The position numbers were made by a program, and so were the translations under genes. Source: CAYMZZ01 sp046297935 (GTDB lineage: Bacteria; Bacteroidota; Bacteroidia; Chitinophagales; Chitinophagaceae). From it: DNA of 64,000 nucleotides. Below the pieces are notes generated by a model. That model searched no databases and was not told where the DNA came from. It saw only the letters and a list, made by a program, of their open reading frames with translations. The stretch covers positions 1 to 64,000 of the forward strand of contig JBKBHA010000015.1 of NCBI GenBank assembly GCA_046297935.1, in the 5' to 3' direction. Positions 26,516 through 35,167 of the stretch are shown here, piece by piece. Numbering within the stretch: the first letter of the stretch is position 1; each line of letters opens with the position of its first letter.

Positions 26516-27640
26516 GTGCCTCAAATCGTCATCTACGAAACCACTCATTTCGAAAACATCCCCACGCTGGTCGAATTGTTCGGATTGCCGGGCAATCGCA
26601 TTACCATTTTCTGTTCGCGTGAAGCCTGGCTGCAGTGTAAGCATTTGCAGCCGATAGTGCAGGTAAACCCCGAATGGCAGTTGCAGGACGCCGACATGTC
26701 GAGACGAGCTTTTTTGCAACAACTCTGGCGATGGTTGGAGCCTTCAAAAGTGGACCTGTTAATCGTGAACACCGCTTCTGATAATTTTTGGAAACTGGCC
26801 GCCATTTGTCGAAAAATGAGAAACAGACGGGTTCTATTGACGGTGCACGCTATACAAGCCTATTTTTCGCCTCAGCTCAATTTCAATTTTCGCCGTATTG
26901 TAAGAGTAACCGGCAAATGGATTCTTCGGCGAAACGTGAAAGAATATATTGTGCACTCGCGAGCTATGTTGCCGGCGATGCGTCGGAATTTGCCAGCTTC
27001 GGTGCCTGTACACTGGATACCTGGTGCAATAGGTGGAACAGCCACAAGAGCCATTCCATCGTTTCCACTGCATTTGGTCATTGCAGGGTCTGTAGATGCA
27101 CGCAGGAGGCGATATGAAGAACTTTTTCAATGGCTGCCGCTTGTTGATTTTCCTTTGAAGATTACTTTGCTCGGGGGCAGCGACAATGAATACGCGAAAA
27201 CGCTGATAGGCAAATTGGCGGCCGTCGCCAACAGCCAGGTGGGCATTGCCACTTACACCAAAGATGCTATCCCTCAGGAAGAATACGATGCTGTACTATC
27301 AGAAGCACACTTTATTTATCAGCCTTCGGTAGAGCAGACGATCCTGGAAGATGGCGCAGTGGAAACCTACGGTTTGACGGTCAATTCCGGCGTCTTTGGC
27401 GACGCATGCCGGCATCTTCTGCCAATAATCATTCCTTCCAGCCTTAATGTAGATCCCGTGTATGAGCATATGGCGTTTCGCTACCAGACTGTAGCCGAAC
27501 TGGTCAGCTTCCTGCGCAACATCAGGGATGTGCAGGCTTACGAATGTTGGCAGCAAAAGGCTTTTGAACTTAAAACACACCTGAGCGCCGAAAAAATACG
27601 TGCTTATACTCCTGGCCTTTTTGGACTTCGCGGGGGATGA
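26516..27640 (+). CDS. Putative glycosyltransferase
   Basis: 374 residues. Not firmly assigned to a family. It shows alternating alpha/beta pattern, a Rossmann-like start (MPQIVIYETTHFENI), a VDLLIVNTASDN strand-loop, IVHSRAMLPAM in the middle, and a C-terminal half with FPLHLVIAGSVDARRRRYEEL, ITLLGGSDNEYAKTL and FIYQPSVEQTILEDGAVETYG, consistent with a GT-B donor domain. GTG 26516 is the chosen start; the frame is open upstream to 26405 but there it only translates the repeat. It overlaps the convergent small gene by 37 bases. Confidence 0.6.
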   Translation: MPQIVIYETTHFENIPTLVELFGLPGNRITIFCSREAWLQCKHLQPIVQVNPEWQLQDADMSRRAFLQQLWRWLEPSKVDLLIVNTASDNFWKLAAICRKMRNRRVLLTVHAIQAYFSPQLNFNFRRIVRVTGKWILRRNVKEYIVHSRAMLPAMRRNLPASVPVHWIPGAIGGTATRAIPSFPLHLVIAGSVDARRRRYEELFQWLPLVDFPLKITLLGGSDNEYAKTLIGKLAAVANSQVGIATYTKDAIPQEEYDAVLSEAHFIYQPSVEQTILEDGAVETYGLTVNSGVFGDACRHLLPIIIPSSLNVDPVYEHMAFRYQTVAELVSFLRNIRDVQAYECWQQKAFELKTHLSAEKIRAYTPGLFGLRGG

Positions 27641-28053
27641 TTGATCTGGCGAAGGCGAAGAAAATTTTTTCGGTTGAAGTAGTAAAGCAGCAGAGCCACT
27701 ACAATGGGTACAACGCTTGCAATCTGAAAGAATAGATAGCCGGTAAGCAAGGCGCTCACAAAAAGCCAACACATCACAACCCCTCCTTTAAATAATCGCC
27801 AGTCGGTAAGAGGTGTTACAACTTCAAAACTGAAATAACCCGGACCATTAAAATGCAATTGCTGCGTGCTGGAAACATGAAACCCATCAGTTAGCACCAA
27901 AGCGGGGTGATCTTCGGTGAGCGGCAGAACCACCGGCTCATCCTTCGGTAGAGCCAGAATCAATTGATTGTTTACCACCACCCTCACCGGCAGCCATTTT
28001 AGTACCAGTTGCTTCTTCAGCTTAAAGATGATATAATAAGGAGCCTGGTTCAA
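27604..28053 (-). CDS. Small membrane protein, function unknown
   Basis: 149 residues. A soluble beta-rich N-terminal part (about 1-85) is followed by two hydrophobic segments (about 91-107 and 109-124) and a basic, Pro-rich tail (PPRSPKRPG). Not recognised. TTG at 28051-28053 directly follows the TGA of tpiA, so it would be translated by coupling. The 3' end overlaps the convergent glycosyltransferase-like gene. Coding reality is supported by the membrane pattern and the long open frame. Confidence 0.6.
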   Translation of the reverse strand: MNQAPYYIIFKLKKQLVLKWLPVRVVVNNQLILALPKDEPVVLPLTEDHPALVLTDGFHVSSTQQLHFNGPGYFSFEVVTPLTDWRLFKGGVVMCWLFVSALLTGYLFFQIASVVPIVVALLLYYFNRKNFLRLRQINHPPRSPKRPGV

Positions 28054-28818
28054 TCAGGGCAATGCCCGGATGATTTCTACGAAATCGGATGCAACCAGCG
28101 ACGCACCTCCAACAAGGCCGCCATCCACATCTGGACAGGCAAAAAGCTCGCGGGCGTTGCCTGCTTTTACGCTGCCTCCGTAAAGAATGGATATATTGTC
28201 CGCAACCGCCGATCCGTATTGTCCGGCCAATATAGAACGCAAATGTGCGTGCATTTCTTGTGCCTGTTCGGTAGAAGCTGTCTTTCCCGTACCAATCGCC
28301 CAAATAGGCTCATAAGCGATGATCAAATTCTGCAATTGCTCTGCCGACAAATGAAACAGGGACTCCCTCAATTGAACAGCTACATAATCGTTTTGTGTTC
28401 CCGCATCGCGAATTTGTAACGGTTCCCCGCAACAGAATACCGGTGTTATTTTTGACTCCAGGCAAGCATTCACTTTTTCTGCCAGCATGGCGTTGGTTTC
28501 GCCAAAATACTCACGGCGTTCGCTATGTCCTACCAGGCAATATTGTAAACCGAGTGAGGACAGCATTTCCGTAGACACCTCACCGGTATAAGCGCCAGAT
28601 TTTTTATGATGGCAGTTTTGAGCAGCCACCTGAAAATTGTTTTCATTCTCTACTTCGCTACGTGCCATCAGCAGATATGGATAGGGCACTGCAAACAGAA
28701 CTAACTGATGAGCCGCCAATTCAATCCGGTTAACCAGAATATCATCCAACAACTGTTCGCCCTGTTGATAGGTTAAATTCATCTTCCAGTTAGCCGCTGC
28801 AATCTTTTTTCTCATCAT
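28054..28818 (-). CDS. tpiA: Triose-phosphate isomerase
   Basis: 254 residues, the usual length. Interconverts dihydroxyacetone phosphate and glyceraldehyde 3-phosphate. Active site intact: Lys12 in AANWKMN, His98 in LVGHSERRE, Glu170 in AYEPIWAIGTG, and the phosphate-binding YGGSVKAGN. Either of two adjacent ATG codons (28818 or 28815) may start it. Upstream on the same strand is the GlmU-like gene. Confidence 0.96.
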   Translation of the reverse strand: MMRKKIAAANWKMNLTYQQGEQLLDDILVNRIELAAHQLVLFAVPYPYLLMARSEVENENNFQVAAQNCHHKKSGAYTGEVSTEMLSSLGLQYCLVGHSERREYFGETNAMLAEKVNACLESKITPVFCCGEPLQIRDAGTQNDYVAVQLRESLFHLSAEQLQNLIIAYEPIWAIGTGKTASTEQAQEMHAHLRSILAGQYGSAVADNISILYGGSVKAGNARELFACPDVDGGLVGGASLVASDFVEIIRALP

Positions 28819-28861
28819 TAGTGCCGATTTACATGGATAGCCTATCCACTTATTGAATTAA

Positions 28862-30040
28862 TTAAAGATGGTCAAAGATATATCGTAGAATGGTTTTTTT
28901 CTCCGATAACAACGATTGCTTCTTGAGTTTTTTCCAGCCTTCAATATCCTGAAGTGCTTTTTCGAATTCATAACGGGTCACCCCATCACTTCCCCAGGAG
29001 AAATGCGGAATATATTTCGGCGTTAATCCAGGCCCCGCCACATGACAGCACACGCCGATCACCGTTCCGGTGTTGATCGACGTATTAATGGTTGTTCGGG
29101 AATAATCGCCCATCAACACGCCGCATTTCTGGCCGGCATCCATTTCACCCTGGGCAGTCCAGATGCGAACTGTGCCTGCATTGTTCTTTAGGTTCGAATT
29201 CGTTGTACCGGCACCCATATTGCACCATTCGCCAACCACCGAATCGCCCAGGTAACCATCGTGAGCCTTGTTGCTATAACCAAACATGACGGAATTTTTG
29301 ATTTCTCCGCCAGCTACACAATAAGGACCAATGCTGGTAGCGCCATATACTTTGGCTCCCATTTTCAAACAGGAATTGTCGCCTAAAGCAAATGGCCCTC
29401 TAATGGCGCAGGCCTCCATGATTTCCGCGTCACGACCAATATAAACCGGGCCGTTTTGTGTATTGATGATACAGGGATGCAACAATGCCCCCTTTTCTAA
29501 AAAAACCGCCCCATCGCCCAACACGGTGCAATGTGCCGGAATTGGTTCAGACATTCGACCAGCCACAATCGATTCAAAGTCCTCACGAATGGCCCAGTCA
29601 TTAAGCTGAAAAATATCCCAGGGGTATTGTATGCTGTGCAATTCACCGTCGTACGGTACAGCACGATTAACCTGAATTTGGTGAGGCCCCTTCAGTTCGC
29701 TCTTGCTGATACGAAAAGCAATACCTGAGTTGCCCGAGGCAGAAAGAAATTCTCCCGCCTTTAATGCCTTCACCGCACGAACCAATTTGGCATCAGGAAG
29801 TATGTTTCCATGTATCATTATACAGGTTCCCTCGCCAACTGCTTCGCTTACCGTTTTTGCATGCGACAAATCTTTATAGTCATCTTCTTTTCTGTCGAAA
29901 GACGGAAGTCCAAGGGCCCGTTCCCATTTTTCACGGATCGTCAATATGCCCACCCGAATATCCTGAATCTGACGGGTGAGTGTGAACGGATACAATTTCT
30001 CCGGCTGACAAAATTCTTCGGTGAATAATATGCAACTCAT
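28862..30040 (-). CDS. GlmU-like sugar nucleotidyltransferase family protein
   Basis: 392 residues. The N-terminal third looks like a reduced nucleotidyltransferase domain (FTEEFCQPEKLYPFTLTR at the start) and the C-terminal half (about 165-340) is a left-handed beta-helix of hexapeptide repeats: ENCTVLGD-like turns, GPVYIGRDAEIMEACAIRGPFALG, GTTNSNLKN, and GVLMGDYSRTTINTSINTGTVIG, typical of the GlmU-like family widespread in Bacteroidota. It lacks a clear LxxGxGTRM loop, so nucleotidyl transfer is unproven. Its leader is a CAACAACT-type array that ends within two bases of the ATG. Confidence 0.82.
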   Translation of the reverse strand: MSCILFTEEFCQPEKLYPFTLTRQIQDIRVGILTIREKWERALGLPSFDRKEDDYKDLSHAKTVSEAVGEGTCIMIHGNILPDAKLVRAVKALKAGEFLSASGNSGIAFRISKSELKGPHQIQVNRAVPYDGELHSIQYPWDIFQLNDWAIREDFESIVAGRMSEPIPAHCTVLGDGAVFLEKGALLHPCIINTQNGPVYIGRDAEIMEACAIRGPFALGDNSCLKMGAKVYGATSIGPYCVAGGEIKNSVMFGYSNKAHDGYLGDSVVGEWCNMGAGTTNSNLKNNAGTVRIWTAQGEMDAGQKCGVLMGDYSRTTINTSINTGTVIGVCCHVAGPGLTPKYIPHFSWGSDGVTRYEFEKALQDIEGWKKLKKQSLLSEKKTILRYIFDHL

Positions 30041-30110
30041 TAATTGTTGAATTGTTGAAGTGTTGAGTTGTTTAGTTGTTTAGGTGTTGAGGTGTTTAGT
30101 TGTTGGTTGG
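30041..30110 (-). repeat. CAACAACTAAAC array in the leader of the GlmU-like gene
   Basis: About 70 bases which, read on the coding (minus) strand, consist of CAACAACT/AAACACCT/CAACAATT-type units with no G at all, and run to the start codon at 30040. Related in sequence and placement to 18768-18820. Confidence 0.85.
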
Positions 30111-30163
30111 AAATTTTTTTGATTGGTGGGTGAACTCGTTTTCAAATTTACCATTTCAACCGC

Positions 30164-30196
30164 AAAAAAAACGACCCCCTGAAGAATCAGGAGGTC
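30164..30196 (-). terminator. Terminator of the L31 gene
   Basis: Minus-strand hairpin: 10-bp stem with one mismatch (30173-30182 with 30187-30196) and a 4-base loop, followed on the minus strand by eight T (complement of 30164-30171). It lies 68 bases behind the L31 stop. Confidence 0.75.
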
Positions 30197-30263
30197 TTAA
30201 AGTATAGCCATGAAAAACAAAACTCTTTGCACTCGCTCAGAGTCTGGTCTTAAAACTAAGTAA

Positions 30264-30515
30264 TTATTTTTTCTTCTCGTATTTCTTCTTGAACTTGTCA
30301 ATACGGCCGGCTGTATCTACCAGTACATTCTTACCAGTGAAGAATGGGTGCGATGTGCTCGAAATCTCCAGCTTGATCAGCGGATATTCTTTGCCATCTT
30401 CCCACTGAACCGTTTCCTTGGTAGCAGCTGTGGAGCGGCTAAGGAAGGAATGACCATTGCTCATGTCCTTGAAAACGACCAGTCGGTAGGATTCAGGATG
30501 GATACCTTTTTTCAT
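30264..30515 (-). CDS. rpmE2: 50S ribosomal protein L31, type B
   Basis: 83 residues. MKKGIHPESYRLVVFKDMSNG and SSTSHPFFTGKNVLVDTAGRIDKFKKKY are the type B signature. It lacks the CxxC zinc ligands of type A L31, so it is the zinc-independent form. Single gene with its own terminator. A possible -7 element TACCTTTG (minus strand, 30579-30586) lies about 65 bases upstream without a good -33 partner. Confidence 0.96.
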   Translation of the reverse strand: MKKGIHPESYRLVVFKDMSNGHSFLSRSTAATKETVQWEDGKEYPLIKLEISSTSHPFFTGKNVLVDTAGRIDKFKKKYEKKK

Positions 30516-30850
30516 ATTTTCCTGATTTTGAAGGTTGTACGGATTTTGCCGTACAGTTTGTTTTTAAATTTGAGTGGGCAAAGGTAGGGATTTATTAGAG
30601 AAAATAGAAGAAAAAGAGCTGATTTGAAAATACCACTCTCCACTCCCCACTCTCCACTTTCCATTCCCCACTCCCCACTTTCCATTCCCCACTTTCCATT
30701 CCCCACTCCCCACTCAGCATTCCTGTTCCCGCAGATTTCACCGCAAATGACGCAAATAATCGTCTCACCTTTCACGTTTCCCGTTTCACGTTTCACCTTT
30801 CACCTTTCACCTCTCACCTCTCACCTTTCACCTCTCACCTTTCACCTCTC
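30516..30850. repeat. Intergenic region filled by two short-period arrays
   Basis: 335 bases without a gene. 30633-30714 holds CACTCCC/CACTTTC/CATTCCC units like those at 26424-26500. 30723-30738 is CTGTTCCCGCAGATTT, a word shared with the inverted-repeat element at 57642-57783. 30764-30850 holds 7-base TTTCACC/TCTCACC units running up to the yajQ stop codon. The plus strand is almost G-free throughout both arrays. Confidence 0.85.
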
Positions 30851-31342
30851 TCAATCCCGAAAATTCTCATACTGCAACGGCAACCCCAATCCCCAGCTTT
30901 TGGAAGCCTGTATGATAGCCTGTAAATCGTCTATTTTTTTGCCCGTCACTCTTACCAGGTCATCGTTGATGCTGGCCTGTACTTTCAATCCCGATTCCTT
31001 GATGTTTTTTACGATCTTCTTGGCATCCTCCTGTTTCAGGCCGTTGCGCACGCTCACTTCCTTTTTCCAGTGCTTGCCGCTCTGACTGCCTTCTTTAGAG
31101 AGGTCAAACGCCTCAGGAGCAATTCCCTGCTTGTGAGCACGGTTGATCAACACATCCAGCAACTGGCGCATTTTCATGTCATCGTCGGTCTCGATATTGA
31201 GTTTAAATTCCTTTTTGTTCAAGTCTATCACCACATGGCTCCCCTTAAAATCGAAGCGGTTGCTGATTTCCTTGGTCGTTACATTCACCGCATTGTCGAG
31301 GGCTTGCGCGTCTACTTTGCTTACGAAGTCGAATGAAGGCAT
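30851..31342 (-). CDS. yajQ: YajQ family nucleotide-binding protein
   Basis: 163 residues, standard YajQ size. MPSFDFVSKVD at the start, then EISNRFDFKGS, SVRNGLKQEDAKKIVK and a terminal KSWGLGLPLQYENFRD, all family signatures. The protein has two similar ferredoxin-like domains; homologues bind cyclic di-GMP or other nucleotides. The role here is unknown. Its 3' end abuts a TTTCACC array. Confidence 0.94.
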   Translation of the reverse strand: MPSFDFVSKVDAQALDNAVNVTTKEISNRFDFKGSHVVIDLNKKEFKLNIETDDDMKMRQLLDVLINRAHKQGIAPEAFDLSKEGSQSGKHWKKEVSVRNGLKQEDAKKIVKNIKESGLKVQASINDDLVRVTGKKIDDLQAIIQASKSWGLGLPLQYENFRD

Positions 31343-31418
31343 ATGCTTTTATTTGAAGTGTAATTAATCGGCAACAGCTGGCCGTTGTGGCGAAAGTACA
31401 AAGCTTTGCCGGGCACGC

Positions 31419-31445
31419 AAAAAGCCCCGCCTGGAAAGGCGGGGC
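31419..31445 (-). terminator. Terminator of the TonB-dependent receptor gene
   Basis: Eight-bp GC-rich stem (31424-31431 GCCCCGCC with 31438-31445) and a 6-base loop. On the minus strand it is followed by five T (complement of 31419-31423). It is 79 bases past the stop of the receptor gene. Confidence 0.8.
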
Positions 31446-31523
31446 GACATTCACTGAGAAAGGCTTAAATAGGTACTGTCGGGTCACAAAACCGGGTAAT
31501 CTCCGGCTGATGACCAGCTTAAA

Positions 31524-33956
31524 TTAGTTTGATTTAACACGGCTGGCTTCATCATCGGCACTGCTGCTACGGCGGCGCTCAGGCTTGATATTAGCTTTGC
31601 CAAAACGGTAAGTAAAGCTGAGGTTCACCTGGCGGCTGTCGCGGTTGCCTGAAATATCCACATCCACATCACTATAACGGGCATAGCCATTCATTTTCTG
31701 TGTCCAGAATATATCGCGGATTCCCAATTTCAAGGTTCCCTTCTTCTGCAGCACCTGCTTAGAAATTCCGGCGTTCAGCGCGCCCATTGATTTAATTACC
31801 AGCAAACCCTCCAGACCAGCAGTGCGATACCATCCACTCAGCTCTGCATTCCAGCCCTTGCCGAGCGTGAATGTGTTGTTCATGTTGAATACAAACGTTT
31901 CGAATGAAATCTTTACCGGGTCGTTGTTGTACAGCCCTTTATAAAAATTGTGATAGCCATTCACATATACATTGCTGTTCCACCACTTTCTGACCGGTAT
32001 ATTGGCCATGATCGCAATTCCAAACTGACGCATATTGCTCAGGTTCTCGCGGGTCTGATAGGTTTCGTTCTTGGCTGTATTTTGCTTCAGCAATTCAGTA
32101 ATGATATCATTGGTTTCAGTATAGTTAAGCGTTGTGGTCAGGAAGCGCTTGAACGTATGACTGACTTCGAAGTTGTGCGTAAACTGCGGCTGCAGATAAG
32201 GGTTACCCTGACCATAGGTCAATGAGTCAAGGAAGAAAATAAAAGGGTTCAGGTCGTCGTAGTCCGGACGGGTCAACCGACGGCTATAGCTGAAATTCCA
32301 CTGATGATTGTCGCTGGCATTGTATCCCACCCCCACATTCGGAAACAGATTGGTATAGTTGCGTCGGAAGCTCGAATCATTGCTCAGCTGATGGCCTTTT
32401 GCGACTGTATTTTCCAAACGCAGACCGAGGTTCAGTTCCCATTTTTTAATACTGCGCGACATAATAGCATACGCAGCATTGATATTCTCTTCATAAACGA
32501 AGTGGTTGCTACGAGTATCCGGTACCCACACCGAACCACTATTGCGCAGGTATTCCACCTGATTATCGGTTTCTACGTAGCTCGACTTCAAACCAGCTTC
32601 CAGTTTCCAGCCTGAACGGAAAGGATGAATATAGTCTACTTTGCCGCTATAGATATTGATGAGCGAGGGGATCAGGCCCTTCAATACTGCATCATCGCCT
32701 GTTTTCACATCGTTGTGATCGCGACTCTCGGTAGTGAGCAAGGAGTTACTCCTGTTGTCGTAGCGGAGATAGTCAAAATCGGCAGTAATTTCCCGGCCGG
32801 TTGAGTCAAATGTATGCTTGTAGTTGAAATTGCTGGTCAGGTTTCGCGAGCGACGGTGATTGTCTGAATAGGTAAAGAGTTTCGATTGGATATTACCGTT
32901 TGCATCGCGAATATTGGTACGACTGTAAGGACCTTCGTCGGTGTTGTTAAAACCATAGTTAACTACCACACCTGCCACGTCTTTCTTGCTGAAGTAATAG
33001 TCGGTGCCAAGCTTGAAGTTGTGATAATCGCCCACGAAATAAGGCCGAGAGTACTGATCGATTGTGCGAACAAGGCTCATGTTGCCATCGTAAAGCTTGC
33101 GGTCAATGTTCAGGTTATTGAAACCTTCATAACGTCCACCGTTGTAGCCTCCAAATACGTTTAACTTGTCGTTGCGATAGTTCAGATTAATGCCACCATT
33201 AAAACGGGGATATTTACCTTGCGTATAGTTGGCATTGGCATTACCGTTCATGCCCTTCACTGTTCCTTTCTTAGTCTTAATGTTGATGATACCGCTGTTG
33301 CCGGCAGCATCGTACCGGGCGGGCGGATTGGTCATTACCTCAATCTGTTCCAGTTGAGTGCTCTGCATATTTTTCAACAGAGCGGCCAGGTCGGCACCAC
33401 TGAGATACGAAGGCTTACCATCGATCAATACCAATACACCCTGTTTTCCCTTCACACTGATATTACCATCATTGTCCACTGTTACGCCGGGCGATTTTTC
33501 CAGCAGCTCAAGGGCGTTCAAACCAGCATTGGTCTGCGACGCATCCACATTGATCACCATTTTGCCAGCCTTTTGTTCAATCATCGGCTTGCGTGAGGTG
33601 ATTACTACTCCACCAATGGCCTTCGAAACGGGTATCAACTGTAGCTCAGGTACCTGAACTACCGCACCTGCGCTAAGCGCTATCTTTTCGGAATACAACA
33701 CTTCATGCCCCACGGCAGTCACCATTATCCGGTACTCGCCTGCAGGCACCGCATCAAACTCGTACTGGCCTTCTTTGCCGGCAACTCCCATTTTTACCAG
33801 CGACGAATCCGATGCTTTTATTAACTGAATGGTGGCAGACTCCACAACACGTGTCGTACCGTCTACTACTTTTCCCTGAATTTTTCCGCTGCTTTGGCGG
33901 GCGTTCGCCGAAACCAGAAAACTGGTCATCAACAACAGAAATAGAATCTTTCTCAT
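31524..33956 (-). CDS. TonB-dependent receptor, OMP_b-brl_3 family
   Basis: 810 residues. Signal peptide (1-19, ending ANARQ), a carboxypeptidase-regulatory-like domain (about 24-105, GKVVDGTTRVVESATIQL), a TonB plug (about 118-225, with NVDASQTNAGLNALELLEKSPGVTVD and GVLVLIDGKPSYLSGADL), and a large outer membrane barrel ending in the Bacteroidota pattern NLSFTYRFGK. It ends with a basic tail rich in Arg and Ser instead of an aromatic residue. Substrate unknown; it is not accompanied by a SusD gene. Lies downstream of a LytS/LytTR pair but with a 446-base gap. Confidence 0.88.
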   Translation of the reverse strand: MRKILFLLLMTSFLVSANARQSSGKIQGKVVDGTTRVVESATIQLIKASDSSLVKMGVAGKEGQYEFDAVPAGEYRIMVTAVGHEVLYSEKIALSAGAVVQVPELQLIPVSKAIGGVVITSRKPMIEQKAGKMVINVDASQTNAGLNALELLEKSPGVTVDNDGNISVKGKQGVLVLIDGKPSYLSGADLAALLKNMQSTQLEQIEVMTNPPARYDAAGNSGIINIKTKKGTVKGMNGNANANYTQGKYPRFNGGINLNYRNDKLNVFGGYNGGRYEGFNNLNIDRKLYDGNMSLVRTIDQYSRPYFVGDYHNFKLGTDYYFSKKDVAGVVVNYGFNNTDEGPYSRTNIRDANGNIQSKLFTYSDNHRRSRNLTSNFNYKHTFDSTGREITADFDYLRYDNRSNSLLTTESRDHNDVKTGDDAVLKGLIPSLINIYSGKVDYIHPFRSGWKLEAGLKSSYVETDNQVEYLRNSGSVWVPDTRSNHFVYEENINAAYAIMSRSIKKWELNLGLRLENTVAKGHQLSNDSSFRRNYTNLFPNVGVGYNASDNHQWNFSYSRRLTRPDYDDLNPFIFFLDSLTYGQGNPYLQPQFTHNFEVSHTFKRFLTTTLNYTETNDIITELLKQNTAKNETYQTRENLSNMRQFGIAIMANIPVRKWWNSNVYVNGYHNFYKGLYNNDPVKISFETFVFNMNNTFTLGKGWNAELSGWYRTAGLEGLLVIKSMGALNAGISKQVLQKKGTLKLGIRDIFWTQKMNGYARYSDVDVDISGNRDSRQVNLSFTYRFGKANIKPERRRSSSADDEASRVKSN

Positions 33957-34402
33957 ATTTGGTTTTTTAATGTGTGCGTTCTCTGTTTATGAAACCTAAG
34001 ACGCCAGTTGCGCCATCGGGTTACAGTTTTTGTTTTGCTTGGGAGGAACGGCAGTTAAGTGGTTTAAGCGGCAAAATCTTGCAATTCCATGACTGATTGC
34101 GACCTGCCTAATCATTCCATTCTGCCCAACCTCAAATTATCTAATTAACAATCAACATATTAAATCCAACCCAGTACCTGTTGTTGATTATTACAGTTCA
34201 AAATTAGGTACTTTGCATTGCATAGTTCATTGTTTTCAATTGAACGGCTGCATTTCTGGATGATCGGTAAAAGGGCTGAATAATTTTGGACGGTCAGTAA
34301 AGGCAAAGCGAAGCTAGTTCGCCTGCATAGCGCGGACAAGCAGAGACCGTTCAGTTGAGGAAATGAGTTGCTGAACTGTTTAGTAGAACGCGGGGACTGG
34401 TT
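33957..34402. other. Long intergenic region upstream of the receptor gene
   Basis: 446 bases with no supported gene on either strand. It holds a spaced inverted repeat AGTACCT/AGGTACT (34173-34179 with 34206-34212) and an imperfect one of AACAATCAACAT with GTTGATTATT around 34146-34192. TAATTTTG on the minus strand (34199-34206) fits a -7 element for the receptor gene but would leave a leader of about 235 bases. The region could hold control sites for the receptor. Confidence 0.4.
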
Positions 34403-35167
34403 TCAGAGACCGAAAGCAACACGAATATCGTCGTAGTAGGTACGACCAGAGGTGAGCCGTGTGCCGGCTTTATCCTCCATCACAAAAAGGAAGCGGCCGT
34501 TGAAATGACGATGCATTTCCCGAATCCGGTCTTTATTGATGATATAGGATTTTTGTATCCGGAAGAAATTCTCGGGAAGCTTTTCGGCCAACGTGGTCAA
34601 TGTCTGATCGGTCAGGTATTTCTGACTTTCCTGTGTGTGAACGAATACATATTTGTCTTCGGCCTCCAGGTAAACAATTTGTTCAAACCGAACTAATGTG
34701 ATCCGATCACCCGATCTAATAGGGAGGGCTGTCGCTTTGGGGGGTGCCTTCAGATGACGTATCAGGTCTTGCAGTTCAGAGGTTTTTACTTCTGCATTCA
34801 ACTGGCCGAACCGGCGCAATTTCTCGATACTGCGTTCTAATCTCTCTTCCTTAATCGGCTTTAGCAGATAATCGATTGAAAAATTTTCAAAGGCTTTGAT
34901 AGCGTATTGCTCGTATGCGGTTGTGAAAATAACATTGGGTTTATGACTAAGTCTCTCCAGCACTTCAAAACCGGTCAGGTCGGGCATTTGGATATCCAGA
35001 AAAACCAGATCAGGCTTCAGCGCTTCAATTTTTTCCAGGGCTTCCGCACCGGTGCCTGCCTCACCTATCAGTTCCACACTGTCCCGGTGGTCCTCCAGCA
35101 AACTTTTCATAAGCCGGCGGGCAGCAGGCTCATCATCAATTACCAGCGCTTTGAACGGGAGATTCAT
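34403..35167 (-). CDS. LytTR-type response regulator
   Basis: 254 residues. Receiver domain (about 6-125) with acidic pocket DD at 11-12, phospho-acceptor Asp58 in PDLVFLDIQMP, and Lys in LLKPI. C-terminal LytTR DNA-binding domain (about 150-252: YLEAEDKYVFVHT, FFRIQKSYIINKDRI, TSGRTYYDD). Its start overlaps the kinase gene by 32 bases, so the two are translated together. Targets are unknown; the receptor gene downstream on the same strand is a candidate. Confidence 0.93.
   Translation of the reverse strand: MNLPFKALVIDDEPAARRLMKSLLEDHRDSVELIGEAGTGAEALEKIEALKPDLVFLDIQMPDLTGFEVLERLSHKPNVIFTTAYEQYAIKAFENFSIDYLLKPIKEERLERSIEKLRRFGQLNAEVKTSELQDLIRHLKAPPKATALPIRSGDRITLVRFEQIVYLEAEDKYVFVHTQESQKYLTDQTLTTLAEKLPENFFRIQKSYIINKDRIREMHRHFNGRFLFVMEDKAGTRLTSGRTYYDDIRVAFGL

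Noticed and set aside
30633..30850. CRISPR-like array
   Set aside because: The units are 7-8 bases long with no unique spacers and no cas genes nearby; these are short-period arrays.
33957..34402. tRNA or structured RNA gene in the long gap
   Set aside because: No cloverleaf or conserved RNA motif could be folded by eye; only two weak inverted repeats were found.
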